64,000 bases of DNA, from positions 1-64,000 of the forward strand of contig NZ_FXTH01000008.1 in assembly GCF_900182555.1 (NCBI RefSeq). The letters are read 5' to 3'. The DNA is from Fodinibius sediminis. GTDB taxonomy: Bacteria > Bacteroidota > Rhodothermia > Balneolales > Balneolaceae. Positions within the stretch are counted from its first letter, which is position 1, and every line of letters begins with the position of its first letter. Positions 1 to 9,584 of this stretch are shown here, piece by piece. Below the pieces are notes generated by a model. That model was given only the letters and a program-made list of their open reading frames with translations. It ran no database searches and had not been told where the DNA came from. The position numbers and the translations under genes are program-made.

Positions 1-176
1 TCCGACCAGCGAGCGATTTTGTGGCGAAGCCGCCCGTAAATATCAGTGACCGACCGTCGGGAAATACCAGTAAGTTCAGCGGCATCGGTGGCCGTCAAAT
101 CCATCGAAAAATAACGAATCAATCGCCGAAATTTGGCCTCAGAAATTTTTGAACGTTTATAATACTTATTAATCAT
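1..176 (-). CDS. IS1595-family transposase, N-terminal 58 residues (cut by window edge)
   Basis: Reading the minus strand from the ATG at 176 gives an open frame to the edge of the window. It begins MINKYYKRSKISEAKFRRLI and continues with LTATDAAELTGISRRSVTDIY, which I recognise as the N-terminal helix-turn-helix of IS1595-type (ISXO2-like, DDE/DDN) transposases. The catalytic domain would lie beyond position 1, so intactness is unknown. The family call rests on memory of the family N-terminus, not on a search. Confidence 0.7.
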   Translation of the reverse strand, partial: MINKYYKRSKISEAKFRRLIRYFSMDLTATDAAELTGISRRSVTDIYGRLRHKIARWS

Positions 177-228
177 TGCATAGCAATATCTTACAAAGTT
201 TTATAACATGCTATGCTTCACTAGACCC
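1..228 (-). mobile_element. End of an IS1595-like insertion sequence (rest lies off the left edge)
   Basis: The transposase start (176 on the minus strand) is followed by about 50 bases of non-coding element end. Within it lies a perfect 8-bp inverted repeat, GCATAGCA at 178-185 and TGCTATGC at 209-216. The likely outer terminus is TGCTTCACTAGACCC at 214-228, inferred because the same 15 bases occur once more at 44989-45003, far from any transposase. The exact boundary and target duplication cannot be fixed because the other end is outside the window. Confidence 0.5.
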
Positions 229-252
229 TTAATTTTTAAGTTGATCTTTCTT

Positions 253-780
253 ATGTCAGATACAAATATTGGGAAGGATATATTCAAGGAAATTGACTCT
301 GCTTTAGAGGAGATTGGTGAGGTAGTTGAGGAGAAAAGAGAATTTGCTAAACTGCACCAAGCTCTATCAATAATTGAGAATGAGAGATACAGGAAAACAC
401 TGGAAGGAATATTGGATCAGGTTCAGTATTTAAAGCAAAACGAATACACTACTGAGGCTCATCAAGAGCCTATTGGGAAGCACTACAAAGCAGGGCAAAT
501 CTTTAAGACAAAACTCTTCCCTGATACCTCCAAAAGATTCAGGGACTTAGTGGTTAAGGAAACCAAATATCTGAGGATGCAGACCTCCGAATATAATGAG
601 AATTGTGGTTTAGCTATTGGCTCTGTAGGTAATTTGATTCCTATGGGAGGAGAGCCTGTAAAGCAGGAACTCTACCTAAATGCACTCATAAATCTAATTA
701 TAGATTTTAGGCTAAGTACCCTACCTGATAATCAAGCGTTGGATTTTCTAGCTCAGAGCGTTCTCAAGACAAAACTTTAG
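253..780 (+). CDS. Hypothetical protein, 175 aa, next to an IS end
   Basis: I do not recognise this protein. The start at 253 (MSDTNIGKDIF) is preferred over an upstream in-frame ATG at 208, because that one lies inside the presumed insertion-sequence terminus. The first 60 residues are rich in Glu, Lys and Leu and look like an amphipathic helix or coiled coil (ALEEIGEVVEEKREFAKL). The rest is a mixed, soluble-looking domain with no signal peptide or membrane segment. Its 3' end overlaps the 3' end of the minus-strand HTH gene by 17 bases. Base composition is AT-rich compared with most genes of the window, in keeping with an acquired segment. The insertion may have removed its natural promoter. 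Confidence 0.55.
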   Translation: MSDTNIGKDIFKEIDSALEEIGEVVEEKREFAKLHQALSIIENERYRKTLEGILDQVQYLKQNEYTTEAHQEPIGKHYKAGQIFKTKLFPDTSKRFRDLVVKETKYLRMQTSEYNENCGLAIGSVGNLIPMGGEPVKQELYLNALINLIIDFRLSTLPDNQALDFLAQSVLKTKL

Positions 781-1357
781 AAACCCACGCTCTGGAGCAG
801 TTAAATTTTCGGGCAATGTCAGCCTGAGTATCGACCTCTCCTGAGGCTAATAACTGTTCAAATATTTCCCTCTGCTCTTCTTTGCTTTTCTTCTTTTTCT
901 TGGGTTTTCGGTTAACAGAATTAACCGTTTTGTAATGGTTCGCATTGCTCCAATTTGGGTACTTTTCGGCCAATTTTCGGTAATGAATTTGGTAGTCAAT
1001 TCCATTAGGCCCTTGGTTAACAGCTCTGAGGGGCATTTTTGCAGTAAAAATAGTTCGCATTGCGGTGACTCGTGGGGAGCCGATCGAAGCTAAAGTGCGA
1101 ACTTGGTCCTTTCCAGGTTCGCACTTTCTTATTTTATGCCAGTCTTTTTCCAGCTGTTTATCGGCTATATACTGTATTTTGATCGTTCCAGTGCCATTCT
1201 CGTCCACATTGGCGTTAACAGAATGAATTAACGCTTTTACAATGTGTTCACGCTTATTGATGTGTCCGTTCTTCCATTCGGCGATGAAATATTTAAGGAT
1301 CTTAATCCTTACAGTCGATCCAATGAGGGATATTATAACTATCCAGAGCACATTCAT
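764..1357 (-). CDS. Helix-turn-helix protein with recombinase-like C-terminal HTH, copy 1
   Basis: The C-terminal third carries a basic linker (RKPKKKKKSKEE) followed by a clear helix-turn-helix, EVDTQADIARKFNCSRAWVSKVL, split here as a first helix (QADIARKF) and a recognition helix (SRAWVSKVL). This resembles the HTH at the end of serine recombinases, but no resolvase catalytic domain is visible. The remaining 120 residues are unrecognised. A paralogue at 3798-4331 shares the motif YPNW.NAN.YKTVNSV.RKPKKK and the HTH. The first 30 residues are hydrophobic and may not be translated; a start inside the frame is possible. Probably a DNA-binding protein; its function is unknown. Confidence 0.6.
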   Translation of the reverse strand: MNVLWIVIISLIGSTVRIKILKYFIAEWKNGHINKREHIVKALIHSVNANVDENGTGTIKIQYIADKQLEKDWHKIRKCEPGKDQVRTLASIGSPRVTAMRTIFTAKMPLRAVNQGPNGIDYQIHYRKLAEKYPNWSNANHYKTVNSVNRKPKKKKKSKEEQREIFEQLLASGEVDTQADIARKFNCSRAWVSKVLS

Positions 1358-1564
1358 AGAGTATTCCTGTATCAGATAAGCAACCCAAAGTGGAGATCAT
1401 AATATTTGTCTTTCAAAAAATTTTGTTGCAAAAGGACAGGTGAGGATTCAATATTTAAATGGAAAATCCTTACGTGTTTCTTAGAAATCTCCTTACATAA
1501 GCCAGGCTGTAAAAGTAATAATATAATAGCATAAAACATTACATGGTTTAAGGAGGGGCTTATT

Positions 1565-2773
1565 ATGCTAAAACTCAAGGAACCAACCCAAAGCCACCAA
1601 ATTGAGGGACATGTGGGCAAACGCTTTGAAGCCGTGCGTGAAGCATTCGCTGAGAATTTCAATCGCCGGCACGAGCTGGGTGGCGCCTGTTGTGTGTACT
1701 ACCGAGGCGAGATGGTTGTCGACCTGTGGGGTGGCGTTCGGAACAGGGAGACCGGCGAACCTTGGGAAGAGGACACCATGGTTATCATCTGGTCGGCCAC
1801 CAAGGGCCTGGCTGCGATGACACTCGCAGTTGCCCATTCGCGGGGCTGGCTTGATTATGAGGAGCGGGTTAGCAGATACTGGCCGGAGTTTGCCCAGCAC
1901 GGAAAAGAGAGCATCACCGTCCGACAGCTCCTGGCGCACCAGGCGGGCCTGTTTGCCTTCGATGAGCCGGTCGATAAAAGTGTGGTCGCCGATCTTGATA
2001 TGCTCGCCACTGTACTTGCCCGCCAGAAACCGGCCTGGGAGCCAGGCTCCCGTCAGTCTTATCATGCGCTCACGCTGGGTTTCTACGAAGGAGAGTTGCT
2101 GCGCCGGATAGATCCGAAGCATCGCAGCCTGGGGCAGTTCTTCCAGGAGGAGATCGCTGCGCCGCTTGGTCTGGACCTTTATATCCGTCTGCCTGAGTCG
2201 ATTCCAAACTCCAGGCTGGCTACCCTTTCCAGCCCGAGTTTGCTAGAAAGACTTTTGCACTTTCCGATTCGATTGACCTTGGCCGGGATGAATACTCGTT
2301 CTGATATCCACCGTGCGCTCATTGTGAATCCGGGTGCCGGTATATCACTGGATAAGGAGCGCATCTACGCGAGGAATTTCGAGGTTCCTTCCGGAGGCGG
2401 GGTCGGAACCGCACGGTCAATCGCAAAAGCTTATAGCGTATTTGCGACTGGTGGAAGGGAATTGAACTTGCGCCCGAAGACAGTGGAGGCCTTGTCTGCA
2501 CCGGCGATCCCTTCTGAAAACGGCTTTTTCGACGAGGGGATGAAGGGGGAGGTGCAGTTCTCGCTGGGATTTATGAAATCCAATCCAACCATACCGTTCG
2601 GCAGTTCAAGTTCATTCGGTTCTCCCGGAGCGGGTGGGGCCATGGGTTTTGCCGATCCGGAGAACGGAATCGGTTACGGATACGTCACCAGCCAAATGGG
2701 AACAACGCTAACAGGCGATCCCCGGGACCTCGCACTCCGAAAAGCGGTGTATTCAGTCATTAATGATAATTGA
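1565..2773 (+). CDS. Serine hydrolase of the beta-lactamase/family VIII esterase fold
   Basis: A 402-residue cytoplasmic-looking protein without a signal peptide. The SxxK motif is Ser77-Ala-Thr-Lys80 (WSATKG) and the second catalytic motif is likely Tyr166 (QSYHALTLGFYEGELLRR), the arrangement of EstB-type carboxylesterases and LACTB/CubicO proteins. The C-terminal part has a Gly-rich stretch (GAGGAMGFADPENGIGYGY) typical of the third motif region of this fold. These proteins hydrolyse esters or amides; the substrate cannot be told from sequence. The start is well supported by a strong ribosome site, GGAGGGG, 7 bases upstream. It is clearly more GC-rich than the flanking HTH genes, so it belongs to a different sequence background from its neighbours. 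Confidence 0.85.
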   Translation: MLKLKEPTQSHQIEGHVGKRFEAVREAFAENFNRRHELGGACCVYYRGEMVVDLWGGVRNRETGEPWEEDTMVIIWSATKGLAAMTLAVAHSRGWLDYEERVSRYWPEFAQHGKESITVRQLLAHQAGLFAFDEPVDKSVVADLDMLATVLARQKPAWEPGSRQSYHALTLGFYEGELLRRIDPKHRSLGQFFQEEIAAPLGLDLYIRLPESIPNSRLATLSSPSLLERLLHFPIRLTLAGMNTRSDIHRALIVNPGAGISLDKERIYARNFEVPSGGGVGTARSIAKAYSVFATGGRELNLRPKTVEALSAPAIPSENGFFDEGMKGEVQFSLGFMKSNPTIPFGSSSSFGSPGAGGAMGFADPENGIGYGYVTSQMGTTLTGDPRDLALRKAVYSVINDN

Positions 2774-2817
2774 TTTGACTCCTTAATGTAAATTACAAGC
2801 TCATATACAATCAAAAA

Positions 2818-3456
2818 TTGGAAACAAGACAGGTTGGTCAAAAGGTACTGCTTGTCTGCGGCATCCTGTCTTCGGTGCTTTGGATTGCTGCCGATATTAT
2901 TGCATCCACACTATTGGAGGGCTATAGCTATTTCCATCAAACCCCCAGTGAGTTGAGTGCTATTGGGACTCCGACAAAAACGCTCTTGGTCCAAACCGGC
3001 GTTGCGTACAGCATCCTCCTTACCGCATTCGGTTTTGGAGTCTGGTTGTTCACTCATAGAAAGCACTCTATACGCATATCTGCAGGATTGTTAATCGCAT
3101 ACGGAATCATCAGTTTTGCATGGTTTTTTGTCCCGATGCATCCCAGGGGAACCGAGTTTACGCTGACCGATACCCTGCACGTCGGGATGGCGGCGGTAAC
3201 GGTTCTTTTGGTTCTGCTCATCATCGGATTCGGGGCTAATGCTTTTGGAAAACGGTTCCGCATCTATTCGATTGTGACGCTCCTGATGCTTGTGGTGTTC
3301 GGCGGATTGACTTTCCTGCAAGCCGATCGGGTCACGGCAGACCTGCCGACGCCCTGGATGGGAATTTATGAGCGCATTAACGTCTACGGGTACATGCTCT
3401 GGGTCGCAGTACTGGCCATCGGCCTCTTGCGTAGCCGGAGTGGAAGCGAACAATGA
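2818..3456 (+). CDS. DUF998 family integral membrane protein
   Basis: Six hydrophobic segments are visible across 212 residues, with the family-typical N-terminal segment (VLLVCGILSSVLWIAADI) and a conserved loop containing FHQTPSELSAIGTPT and MHPRGTEFTLTDTLH. This pattern matches the DUF998 family, whose function is not established. The frame opens with TTG at 2818; no better ATG exists near the N-terminus. It lies 44 bases after the serine hydrolase and overlaps the next small gene by 4 bases (ATGA), so the three genes at 1565-3740 probably form one operon. Confidence 0.75.
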   Translation: METRQVGQKVLLVCGILSSVLWIAADIIASTLLEGYSYFHQTPSELSAIGTPTKTLLVQTGVAYSILLTAFGFGVWLFTHRKHSIRISAGLLIAYGIISFAWFFVPMHPRGTEFTLTDTLHVGMAAVTVLLVLLIIGFGANAFGKRFRIYSIVTLLMLVVFGGLTFLQADRVTADLPTPWMGIYERINVYGYMLWVAVLAIGLLRSRSGSEQ

Positions 3457-3740
3457 ATATCTCCAAAACACCGTACCGAATCAGGGGGATCGCAGGACTT
3501 CTCTTAGTTGGGCTCTCACTTGTTGCCTCCAGTATTAACGTCTATGGCCAGGCCGAGGCGACTTTGCCGGCACTGGTAAGGGGGGGCTTTGGGCATTTCT
3601 GGCTAAACAACTACACATGGGCGACAGATACCATAATTCGATTTGATGTAAACAATGATGACCCAGCCAACGTGCACATTGATTTTGGTATAAGCAAAGA
3701 ATCCACTGGTTTCTACCTTCAATTTGATGAAGCATGTTAA
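3453..3740 (+). CDS. Small secreted protein, possibly truncated
   Basis: The product has a convincing signal peptide (IAGLLLVGLSLVASSINVYG, cleavage likely near GQA at residue 32-34) and about 60 mature residues with aromatic and Asn/Asp-rich beta-like sequence (HFWLNNYTWATDTIIRFDV). I do not recognise a family. It starts inside the stop of the DUF998 gene (4-base overlap), suggesting translational coupling. The mature domain is short and the gene ends only 57 bases before the minus-strand HTH copy 2, so it may be the front of a longer gene cut by a rearrangement. Confidence 0.5.
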   Translation: MNISKTPYRIRGIAGLLLVGLSLVASSINVYGQAEATLPALVRGGFGHFWLNNYTWATDTIIRFDVNNDDPANVHIDFGISKESTGFYLQFDEAC

Positions 3741-3797
3741 GCTAGAATATGATAATCGTAGAGTATCAATCAGTAATACAGTTAGAACCGAAAATTT

Positions 3798-4331
3798 TTA
3801 TTTCAATACCTTAGAAACCCAGGCGCGCCTAACTTCATATTTTCGAGCAATTTCAGCTTGCGAATCTACCTTCCCAGAGGCTAAAAGTTGTTCAAATATG
3901 TCCCTCTGTTTTTCTTTATTTTGGCCCTTTTTCTTTGGTTTTCGGTCAACAGAATTAACCGTTTTGTATTTGTTCGCATTGTTCCAATTGGGGTACTTTT
4001 CGGCCTGTTTTTCGTAATGAATCAAATACTCAATTCCCTTTGGACCCCTGTCATCAACTCTGATAAGACATTTTACTGAAAAAATAGTTCGCAGGTCGCC
4101 AATTACCATGGAGCTCAGAAATTCAAGCACTGACAGGCGAGAGCCGGTCCGTCCTTTTTTATTTATGTCTACTCCGCTTCCAGTTCCAACTGTATGTTCC
4201 CAAATAGTTGATCTCAATATCTCTTTTGTTTTCATCATATAGCTGAGAATTACTGACTGGATAACAGTTTTCATCAGATCTTCTTTCCCTCTGCTGTCAG
4301 ACTCATCCCATCCGGTGATGGACACTTCCAT
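3798..4331 (-). CDS. Helix-turn-helix protein with recombinase-like C-terminal HTH, copy 2
   Basis: Paralogue of the gene at 764-1357. The two share their last 90 or so residues closely (YPNWNNANKYKTVNSVDRK, then a Lys-rich linker, then FEQLLASGKVDSQAEIARKY and RRAWVSKVLK) and are visibly similar at DNA level over about 300 bases, whereas their N-termini differ (here MEVSITGWDESDSRG). No recombinase catalytic residues are seen. Likely DNA-binding. Together with copy 1 in the same orientation it forms direct repeats bracketing the esterase/DUF998 segment. Confidence 0.6.
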   Translation of the reverse strand: MEVSITGWDESDSRGKEDLMKTVIQSVILSYMMKTKEILRSTIWEHTVGTGSGVDINKKGRTGSRLSVLEFLSSMVIGDLRTIFSVKCLIRVDDRGPKGIEYLIHYEKQAEKYPNWNNANKYKTVNSVDRKPKKKGQNKEKQRDIFEQLLASGKVDSQAEIARKYEVRRAWVSKVLK

Positions 4332-4988
4332 GATGACTTTATAGGTGTCATTACCATCTATTTTTCTGTTTTGAGCGCTTCTTTGCTCTCCTTACGGTAC
4401 CCGGACTTCTTCATGCTGTTGGCAATCTGCTCTTGGCAAAGCTGAACTGATGGGCTATTAGGGTGAGATTGAGGGTATTGTTCATGTCTTTCTTGACAGT
4501 ACTAAGGGGGGAAGGTAAAGCAGATAATCTAATCGCCCCATCTTACACTCAAGGATAGCAGTTTTCTCGTCCAGGTCAGAAAAGGGTATTGTATTAAATT
4601 GGTTTGATGGAGCAAGTATAAAAGAAATATTGGGAGATGTTAAAATAGATAATTGAATTATCGTTGGTGTTTTTTATCCACAATGGAGATAAGAGCGATC
4701 AAAAGGGGGGCTACCTAAACTGCCCGGATTTCCCCTTACGACAGGATCAGCCTTTTTACTGCAAATTACTCTGCTAATTCCGTTCATGATTGGTCGGGAT
4801 AACTTTTAGCTTGAAATATATAAGATATAGCATAGTGCGAAGTACGCGAGGCAGAACATATGACCATAGGGCATGGAGAGAACATGTAATTTCTGGTATT
4901 CCTCTTGCTCATGCTCGTGGAGATCATGGCAGTGCTGGTATTCAGTGAATGTAGTAGAATGGAAGAGATATTACTATAAAAAGGCATC
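4332..4988. other. 657-base intergenic stretch with short coding remnants
   Basis: No complete gene is supported. Two short open stretches look protein-like: on the minus strand, about 40 codons ending near 4371 contain QLCQEQIANSMKKSGYRKES; on the plus strand, about 37 codons ending at 4948 contain HVISGIPLAHARGDHGSAG. Neither has a recognisable family. The plain reading is decayed accessory DNA plus the promoter of the large fusion gene at 4989. Confidence 0.35.
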
Positions 4989-7900
4989 ATGAGAGACTCA
5001 ATTCGGTTTGATCACATTATAAACGCAGATATCAAATTAACAGAGTCACCGGTACAGAACCTGGCCGAATTGATATTTTACAACCTAAATCACCGGAGTG
5101 AAAAAGGAGAAATTATTCTGGGGCACGATAATAAAAAGCTCATAAGGATATCTCTGCATCGGTACCGCTATATTCATCTGCAATTGTACAAACAGTTCTC
5201 TGAGAACAACATTAAACAGGGGGATACAATGCTCCTTGCGGGCGTACCAGGCAACAACGAGATGATCCAGGCACTACTGTTTTCGGCATTGTCTTCCTAC
5301 GGTGTTCGTGTATTTATGCCAATGTTTATGGAGACGAACGAATTGGACGAATGGCTTTCTGTTTCTAATTGCCGGCTGGCAATTATTCCCATGACAGAAA
5401 TTCGCCGGTTAGATCATCATGTAAAGGCAAAAGCCGTTGTTGATGACATCATTGAAAAGGTTCAAGGGCACGGCATCAAGATCTGGGATACGTTCAGCTC
5501 TTTTAACATTTTGCACTGGTTGAACTGCGAGCTTCCCAGAGACAATTTCCTGTCAGATCCGCTTGTTGCAGCCATTGTCGAAAGAACGAACCTGAATCAG
5601 GAGGCTTTGATCATTACGACCTCGGGATCCACGGGACGGTCTAAGCTGGTTGTTTACCGTCAGGGCGCCTTTCTTAACAGCTGCCTGAGTTGGCAGATGG
5701 GTGGCATGCTGGAAAAAAGCAGGCTTGGCGGTCGGGGCTTTACGCCGCTTTTTACCCACACTATGGGGATTCGAACCTTCTTTAACGCGTTGTGGACGGG
5801 AAACCCCGCGTGTCTGATCAATACGGAGTGGTTCGAAGAGCAGCCGGAGATTGTGAGGTATTTTTTGTTAAAAATGAAACCGGAACATATTACCGGTGGT
5901 CCAGCCGCTTTTCAGCTCTTGCTTGAGATGACGAGAAATTTCCCAGAGCTGATTCCGGGTTTTCGAAACCATTTTAAAACATTGGTATCCAGCGGGGCCC
6001 CATTTGATTCCAGGCTGGTGCAAGAGCTTCAATCTATCTTTGAGCTGCCGATCCATAATGCACTGGGTACCACCGAGACGCAGCAGGTGACCAATACCAT
6101 GAGGGATGATCCGAATGAAGATCCCGTAACCGGCGGCCTTGGCGCCCCGCTGCCCGGTGTAAGCTTGGGCTTGAAACGGGGAGAAATTGGAAATACCTAC
6201 CGGTTGTTTATCAAGTCGCCCTTTGGATGTTCTGGAATCCTAAGCAAGGAGGGGATAACTCCACAAGATGAGTATTTCTATTCAGGGGATATCGTGGAAT
6301 TGAAAAAAGGGAAGCTTGTCTATGCCGGCCGTGATGGTAGAGACTTTTTCAAGGATGGATTCGGGGTGAAAATACCCATAAATAGTGTAGGTGAATATTA
6401 CCGGGAGCTTGATCCGATGATCTCCCATATCGAGTTTTACACTCTGCAGGGAGAACCGGGATTGGCAGCCTTGGTATTTGTTAGGACTTCTTCACTATTG
6501 CCGGGAAAGGTGAAAAACAAGGAGGTCATTACCAATATTAAAAGCCGGTTAGAAACAATTAATGACCAGTTGTTCAGGGAGTTAAATCCGCTTGAATTTC
6601 GCCACCGCTCGATACGGCGTTTTACTTTATTAAATGCGGAGCCCCCCAAAACACTAAAAGGCAATGTATCCCAGAAGCTGATACAACAAAAGCATGCTTC
6701 GATAATTCTCGCTTTACGAAAATATTTTGTCTCAGAAGACTGGATCCACACCGTCAAAACCCGCCAGCTGCAATTCGATACGTTTACCGAGCATGCCAAT
6801 TCGTACGTGGGGCGGTATCTCAGGGATCTCAAAATGGACTTGGTTTACCATCGGGCGGAGAAAGATTCCCTATTTGCATATAGGGAAGGAAAAGAAATTG
6901 AGATCCTCGATCTGGTTGGAGGATATGGGGGGAATCTGCTGGGGCATAATTATCCTGCATTGCGAAAGGCCTTGAACAAATTCCTGGATCGCGGGGCCAT
7001 TGCTATTGCAAACCAGGGAAGTATTCACAATCAGGTAGGTCGGCTGGCCGAGAAGTTGAATGATATGGCAGGCCGTGAAACAGGCCGCCATTTTCGTACG
7101 TTATTTGGATCAACGGGCGCAGAAGCCGTGGAAATGGCGCTTCATCACGCCTGCATGGAGTGGAGAGAGCGAATGCAGAAGATGGAGCGGCGCCAGCTTC
7201 AACAATTTGGCAGCCGGGATGCGGGAAACTTCCAGGAAATATGGGAGCAAAACAGAAAAAAAATTGAAACCACCCGCCTTGGCGTGATTACCCTGAAGTC
7301 TGCCTTTCACGGGCATTCAACCGGGGCTCGCTCCCTTATCGGAAACAAGGATCAACGCTACAAATTCAGCAATATGTTGACGCTGGATTCTTTGCCTGTT
7401 GATGATAGTAATCCTGGCTGGCGCGATCAAATAGACCAGCATATTCAGCAGGCTCATATAGAACTTACAATCTACAAGAAAAGAAAAGGTCGCATCCAGA
7501 CTACAACCCAACGAATATCCACAATTATTGCTGCAATTGCTGAGCCTATCGCGGGCGAAGGAGGAGTTCGGCAGGTAAACAGGGCGGTATTGCGCTACCT
7601 CTCCGGCTGCAAGTTTCCGCTCATTTTGGATGAAATACAGAGTGGGCTTGGGCGTTCCGGAGAATTTCTTGCCTCGAAAGGGATTGCCGGTGATTACTAC
7701 CTGCTGGGTAAATCGCTGGGTGGGGGACTGGAAAAAATTTCAGCCCTCCTGGTAGATAAAAATCGATATATAGATGAGTTTGGCAAGTATTATACCACCA
7801 CGTTCGGAAATGGAGAGCTTGCGGCACGGGTTGCCAGGGAAATGCTGTCGCTGGTTAGCGCTGTAGAAATTCCAAAACGTGCGCGCGAACGCGGAGTACG

Positions 7901-9410
7901 ACTAAAAAACCGTTTGCAGGCGGCTGTCAATCGATATCCTGATGTACTGGATGCGGTTGTTGGCAGAGGACTGATGCTCGGCATCCGTTTCAGGGATTTT
8001 TCAGCTCTCGGCAACATTTTTCTTCGGTTGATGTATCGCCAGGAATTCCTGGGATATGTTTGTGCATCCTACTTGCTGAACCGGCACTTCATCAGGGTAC
8101 TGCCTACTCTTTCTGCTCCCAATGTATTGCGAGTTGAACCATCGGTATTTATCACGGATGAAGAGATCAATCAACTGGGAACAGCCCTGGAAAGCCTGGC
8201 TGAAATCATCCAGCAACAGTCACTCTACGATCTGTTTCTCCATTTTATGGAGGATGATCCCTTTGACGACCAAAAAGGGTATGAGCCCCCGGGCGGTTTG
8301 ATCTATCCTGCCCTGGATCTACCGGAGGAGGGAGCTAAACAGGTCACATTCCTGGCCCATTTCACCAGTCCATCTGACGAACTGCGAATACTGGAGCCCT
8401 CCTTTGCCAAGGCCTCCAACACCGGCCTGCGACTATTGTTTAATCATCTGCAGGTATTAATGGAGATGAAGCCAGTGACACTCTTCAGCAAGAAACTGTT
8501 TGGAGGACGTATCCACTTCCAGATGAAAGTTATACCCCTGGGATCAGCTGAACTCGAACGAATGCACCGGGAGGGGAAAAAAAGAGAAATCATCGAAAAA
8601 ATTCAGCAAGGAGTGGATGAAGCTGCTATAGAGGGTTCCGAGTTCGTGGCCCTGGGAGGTTATACCTCCATTTTTACGAACAACGGCATGGCCCTGGTTG
8701 AGCCTTCATCGACAAAAATTATAACGGGTAATACGCTTACAGCGGCTTCAGGTATTCGGCGAGTGCTGCATGAGATTAAGACAAGTTCGGATGTTAATAA
8801 ACCGTGTACACTTGGAATAGTGGGGGCGGCCGGGAATATCGGACGAGCGATTACCGACTATATGTCGAAGCAGGAGCACTATTTCAATCGGATCAACTTG
8901 ATCGTCCATAATACGAAACAACAGGTATGGCTGGAGCAACAGTTACAAAAATCAACGGATAAATCGCCGTTAATTGAAATAGCATGCAGTGTGAATATGG
9001 AGCACCTGCGGCAGTGTGATGTTATAGTGATAACCACAAATGCCAACAAACCCCTTGTATTCCCACAACATATCAACCCAGATTATCCGGTCCTTATTTC
9101 TGACAATTCCGTGCCGAGTGCCCTTTCCCCGGAGGTCGAAAAAATGGATCGCGTCACAATGGTCCCCTTTTCTTCATACTTGAAACTGCCAATGGATCCG
9201 GAGTTCGTTATCAGTTCTCACACCCCCAGGGGAACGGCGTTCTGTTGTTCCGTAGAAGCCATGCTCTGCGGGTTGGAAGAGGTCAATGTGCCTCTTAGAG
9301 GAACATTGGAAGAATCCTCGATCGAATTAATGATGAAGCTTGCTGAAAAATGGGGATTGTTTGGTGAGTTTGGCACTCTAAGCAGTTTCAAGAGTAATGC
9401 ATATTTCTGA
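4989..9410 (+). CDS. Three-module enzyme: ANL acid-activating domain, class III aminotransferase, acyl-ACP-reductase-like domain
   Basis: Residues 1-570 form an ANL (AMP-ligase) domain: phosphate loop TTSGSTGRSK at 210-219, GTTETQ near 360, GD near 432, GRDGRDFFKDGFG near 450 and a C-terminal PKTLKGN near 553. Residues 600-1075 form a fold-type I class III aminotransferase: GSTGAEAVEMALHHA near 706, FHGHSTGARSL near 772, PLP-binding Asp881 (LDEIQSGLGRSG) and Schiff-base Lys908 (LLGKSLGGG). Residues 1115-1470 resemble cyanobacterial acyl-ACP reductase: ALGGYTSI, ITGNTLTA, nucleotide loop GAAGNIG at 1279-1285 and Cys1420 (FCCSVEAM), which aligns with that enzyme's acylated cysteine as I remember it. 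No phosphopantetheine carrier is visible. I infer a route acid to acyl adenylate or thioester to aldehyde to amine; substrate unknown. An AAAGG site precedes the ATG. Confidence 0.8.
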   Translation: MRDSIRFDHIINADIKLTESPVQNLAELIFYNLNHRSEKGEIILGHDNKKLIRISLHRYRYIHLQLYKQFSENNIKQGDTMLLAGVPGNNEMIQALLFSALSSYGVRVFMPMFMETNELDEWLSVSNCRLAIIPMTEIRRLDHHVKAKAVVDDIIEKVQGHGIKIWDTFSSFNILHWLNCELPRDNFLSDPLVAAIVERTNLNQEALIITTSGSTGRSKLVVYRQGAFLNSCLSWQMGGMLEKSRLGGRGFTPLFTHTMGIRTFFNALWTGNPACLINTEWFEEQPEIVRYFLLKMKPEHITGGPAAFQLLLEMTRNFPELIPGFRNHFKTLVSSGAPFDSRLVQELQSIFELPIHNALGTTETQQVTNTMRDDPNEDPVTGGLGAPLPGVSLGLKRGEIGNTYRLFIKSPFGCSGILSKEGITPQDEYFYSGDIVELKKGKLVYAGRDGRDFFKDGFGVKIPINSVGEYYRELDPMISHIEFYTLQGEPGLAALVFVRTSSLLPGKVKNKEVITNIKSRLETINDQLFRELNPLEFRHRSIRRFTLLNAEPPKTLKGNVSQKLIQQKHASIILALRKYFVSEDWIHTVKTRQLQFDTFTEHANSYVGRYLRDLKMDLVYHRAEKDSLFAYREGKEIEILDLVGGYGGNLLGHNYPALRKALNKFLDRGAIAIANQGSIHNQVGRLAEKLNDMAGRETGRHFRTLFGSTGAEAVEMALHHACMEWRERMQKMERRQLQQFGSRDAGNFQEIWEQNRKKIETTRLGVITLKSAFHGHSTGARSLIGNKDQRYKFSNMLTLDSLPVDDSNPGWRDQIDQHIQQAHIELTIYKKRKGRIQTTTQRISTIIAAIAEPIAGEGGVRQVNRAVLRYLSGCKFPLILDEIQSGLGRSGEFLASKGIAGDYYLLGKSLGGGLEKISALLVDKNRYIDEFGKYYTTTFGNGELAARVAREMLSLVSAVEIPKRARERGVRLKNRLQAAVNRYPDVLDAVVGRGLMLGIRFRDFSALGNIFLRLMYRQEFLGYVCASYLLNRHFIRVLPTLSAPNVLRVEPSVFITDEEINQLGTALESLAEIIQQQSLYDLFLHFMEDDPFDDQKGYEPPGGLIYPALDLPEEGAKQVTFLAHFTSPSDELRILEPSFAKASNTGLRLLFNHLQVLMEMKPVTLFSKKLFGGRIHFQMKVIPLGSAELERMHREGKKREIIEKIQQGVDEAAIEGSEFVALGGYTSIFTNNGMALVEPSSTKIITGNTLTAASGIRRVLHEIKTSSDVNKPCTLGIVGAAGNIGRAITDYMSKQEHYFNRINLIVHNTKQQVWLEQQLQKSTDKSPLIEIACSVNMEHLRQCDVIVITTNANKPLVFPQHINPDYPVLISDNSVPSALSPEVEKMDRVTMVPFSSYLKLPMDPEFVISSHTPRGTAFCCSVEAMLCGLEEVNVPLRGTLEESSIELMMKLAEKWGLFGEFGTLSSFKSNAYF

Positions 9411-9584
9411 ATTTTTATATGATGTCGGTGCCTCCCGCGATAATCCGGCGATGAAGTTAAAAGTATTGACCGTTCATCAGCTTGTCGAGTGCTGTGCGTA
9501 GCCGGCACCGGGGAGGCATGGCTGGATATTATCTGTGCGGATACAGTTTTAGAGGAATCCAGAATTCTGTGATAACTATCAAAT

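Noticed and set aside
9428-9518. Complementary arms GTGCCTCCC and GGGAGGCA between the fusion enzyme and the hydrolase
   Set aside because: The arms are about 70 bases apart and no T-run follows; it may be coincidence and was not called a terminator.
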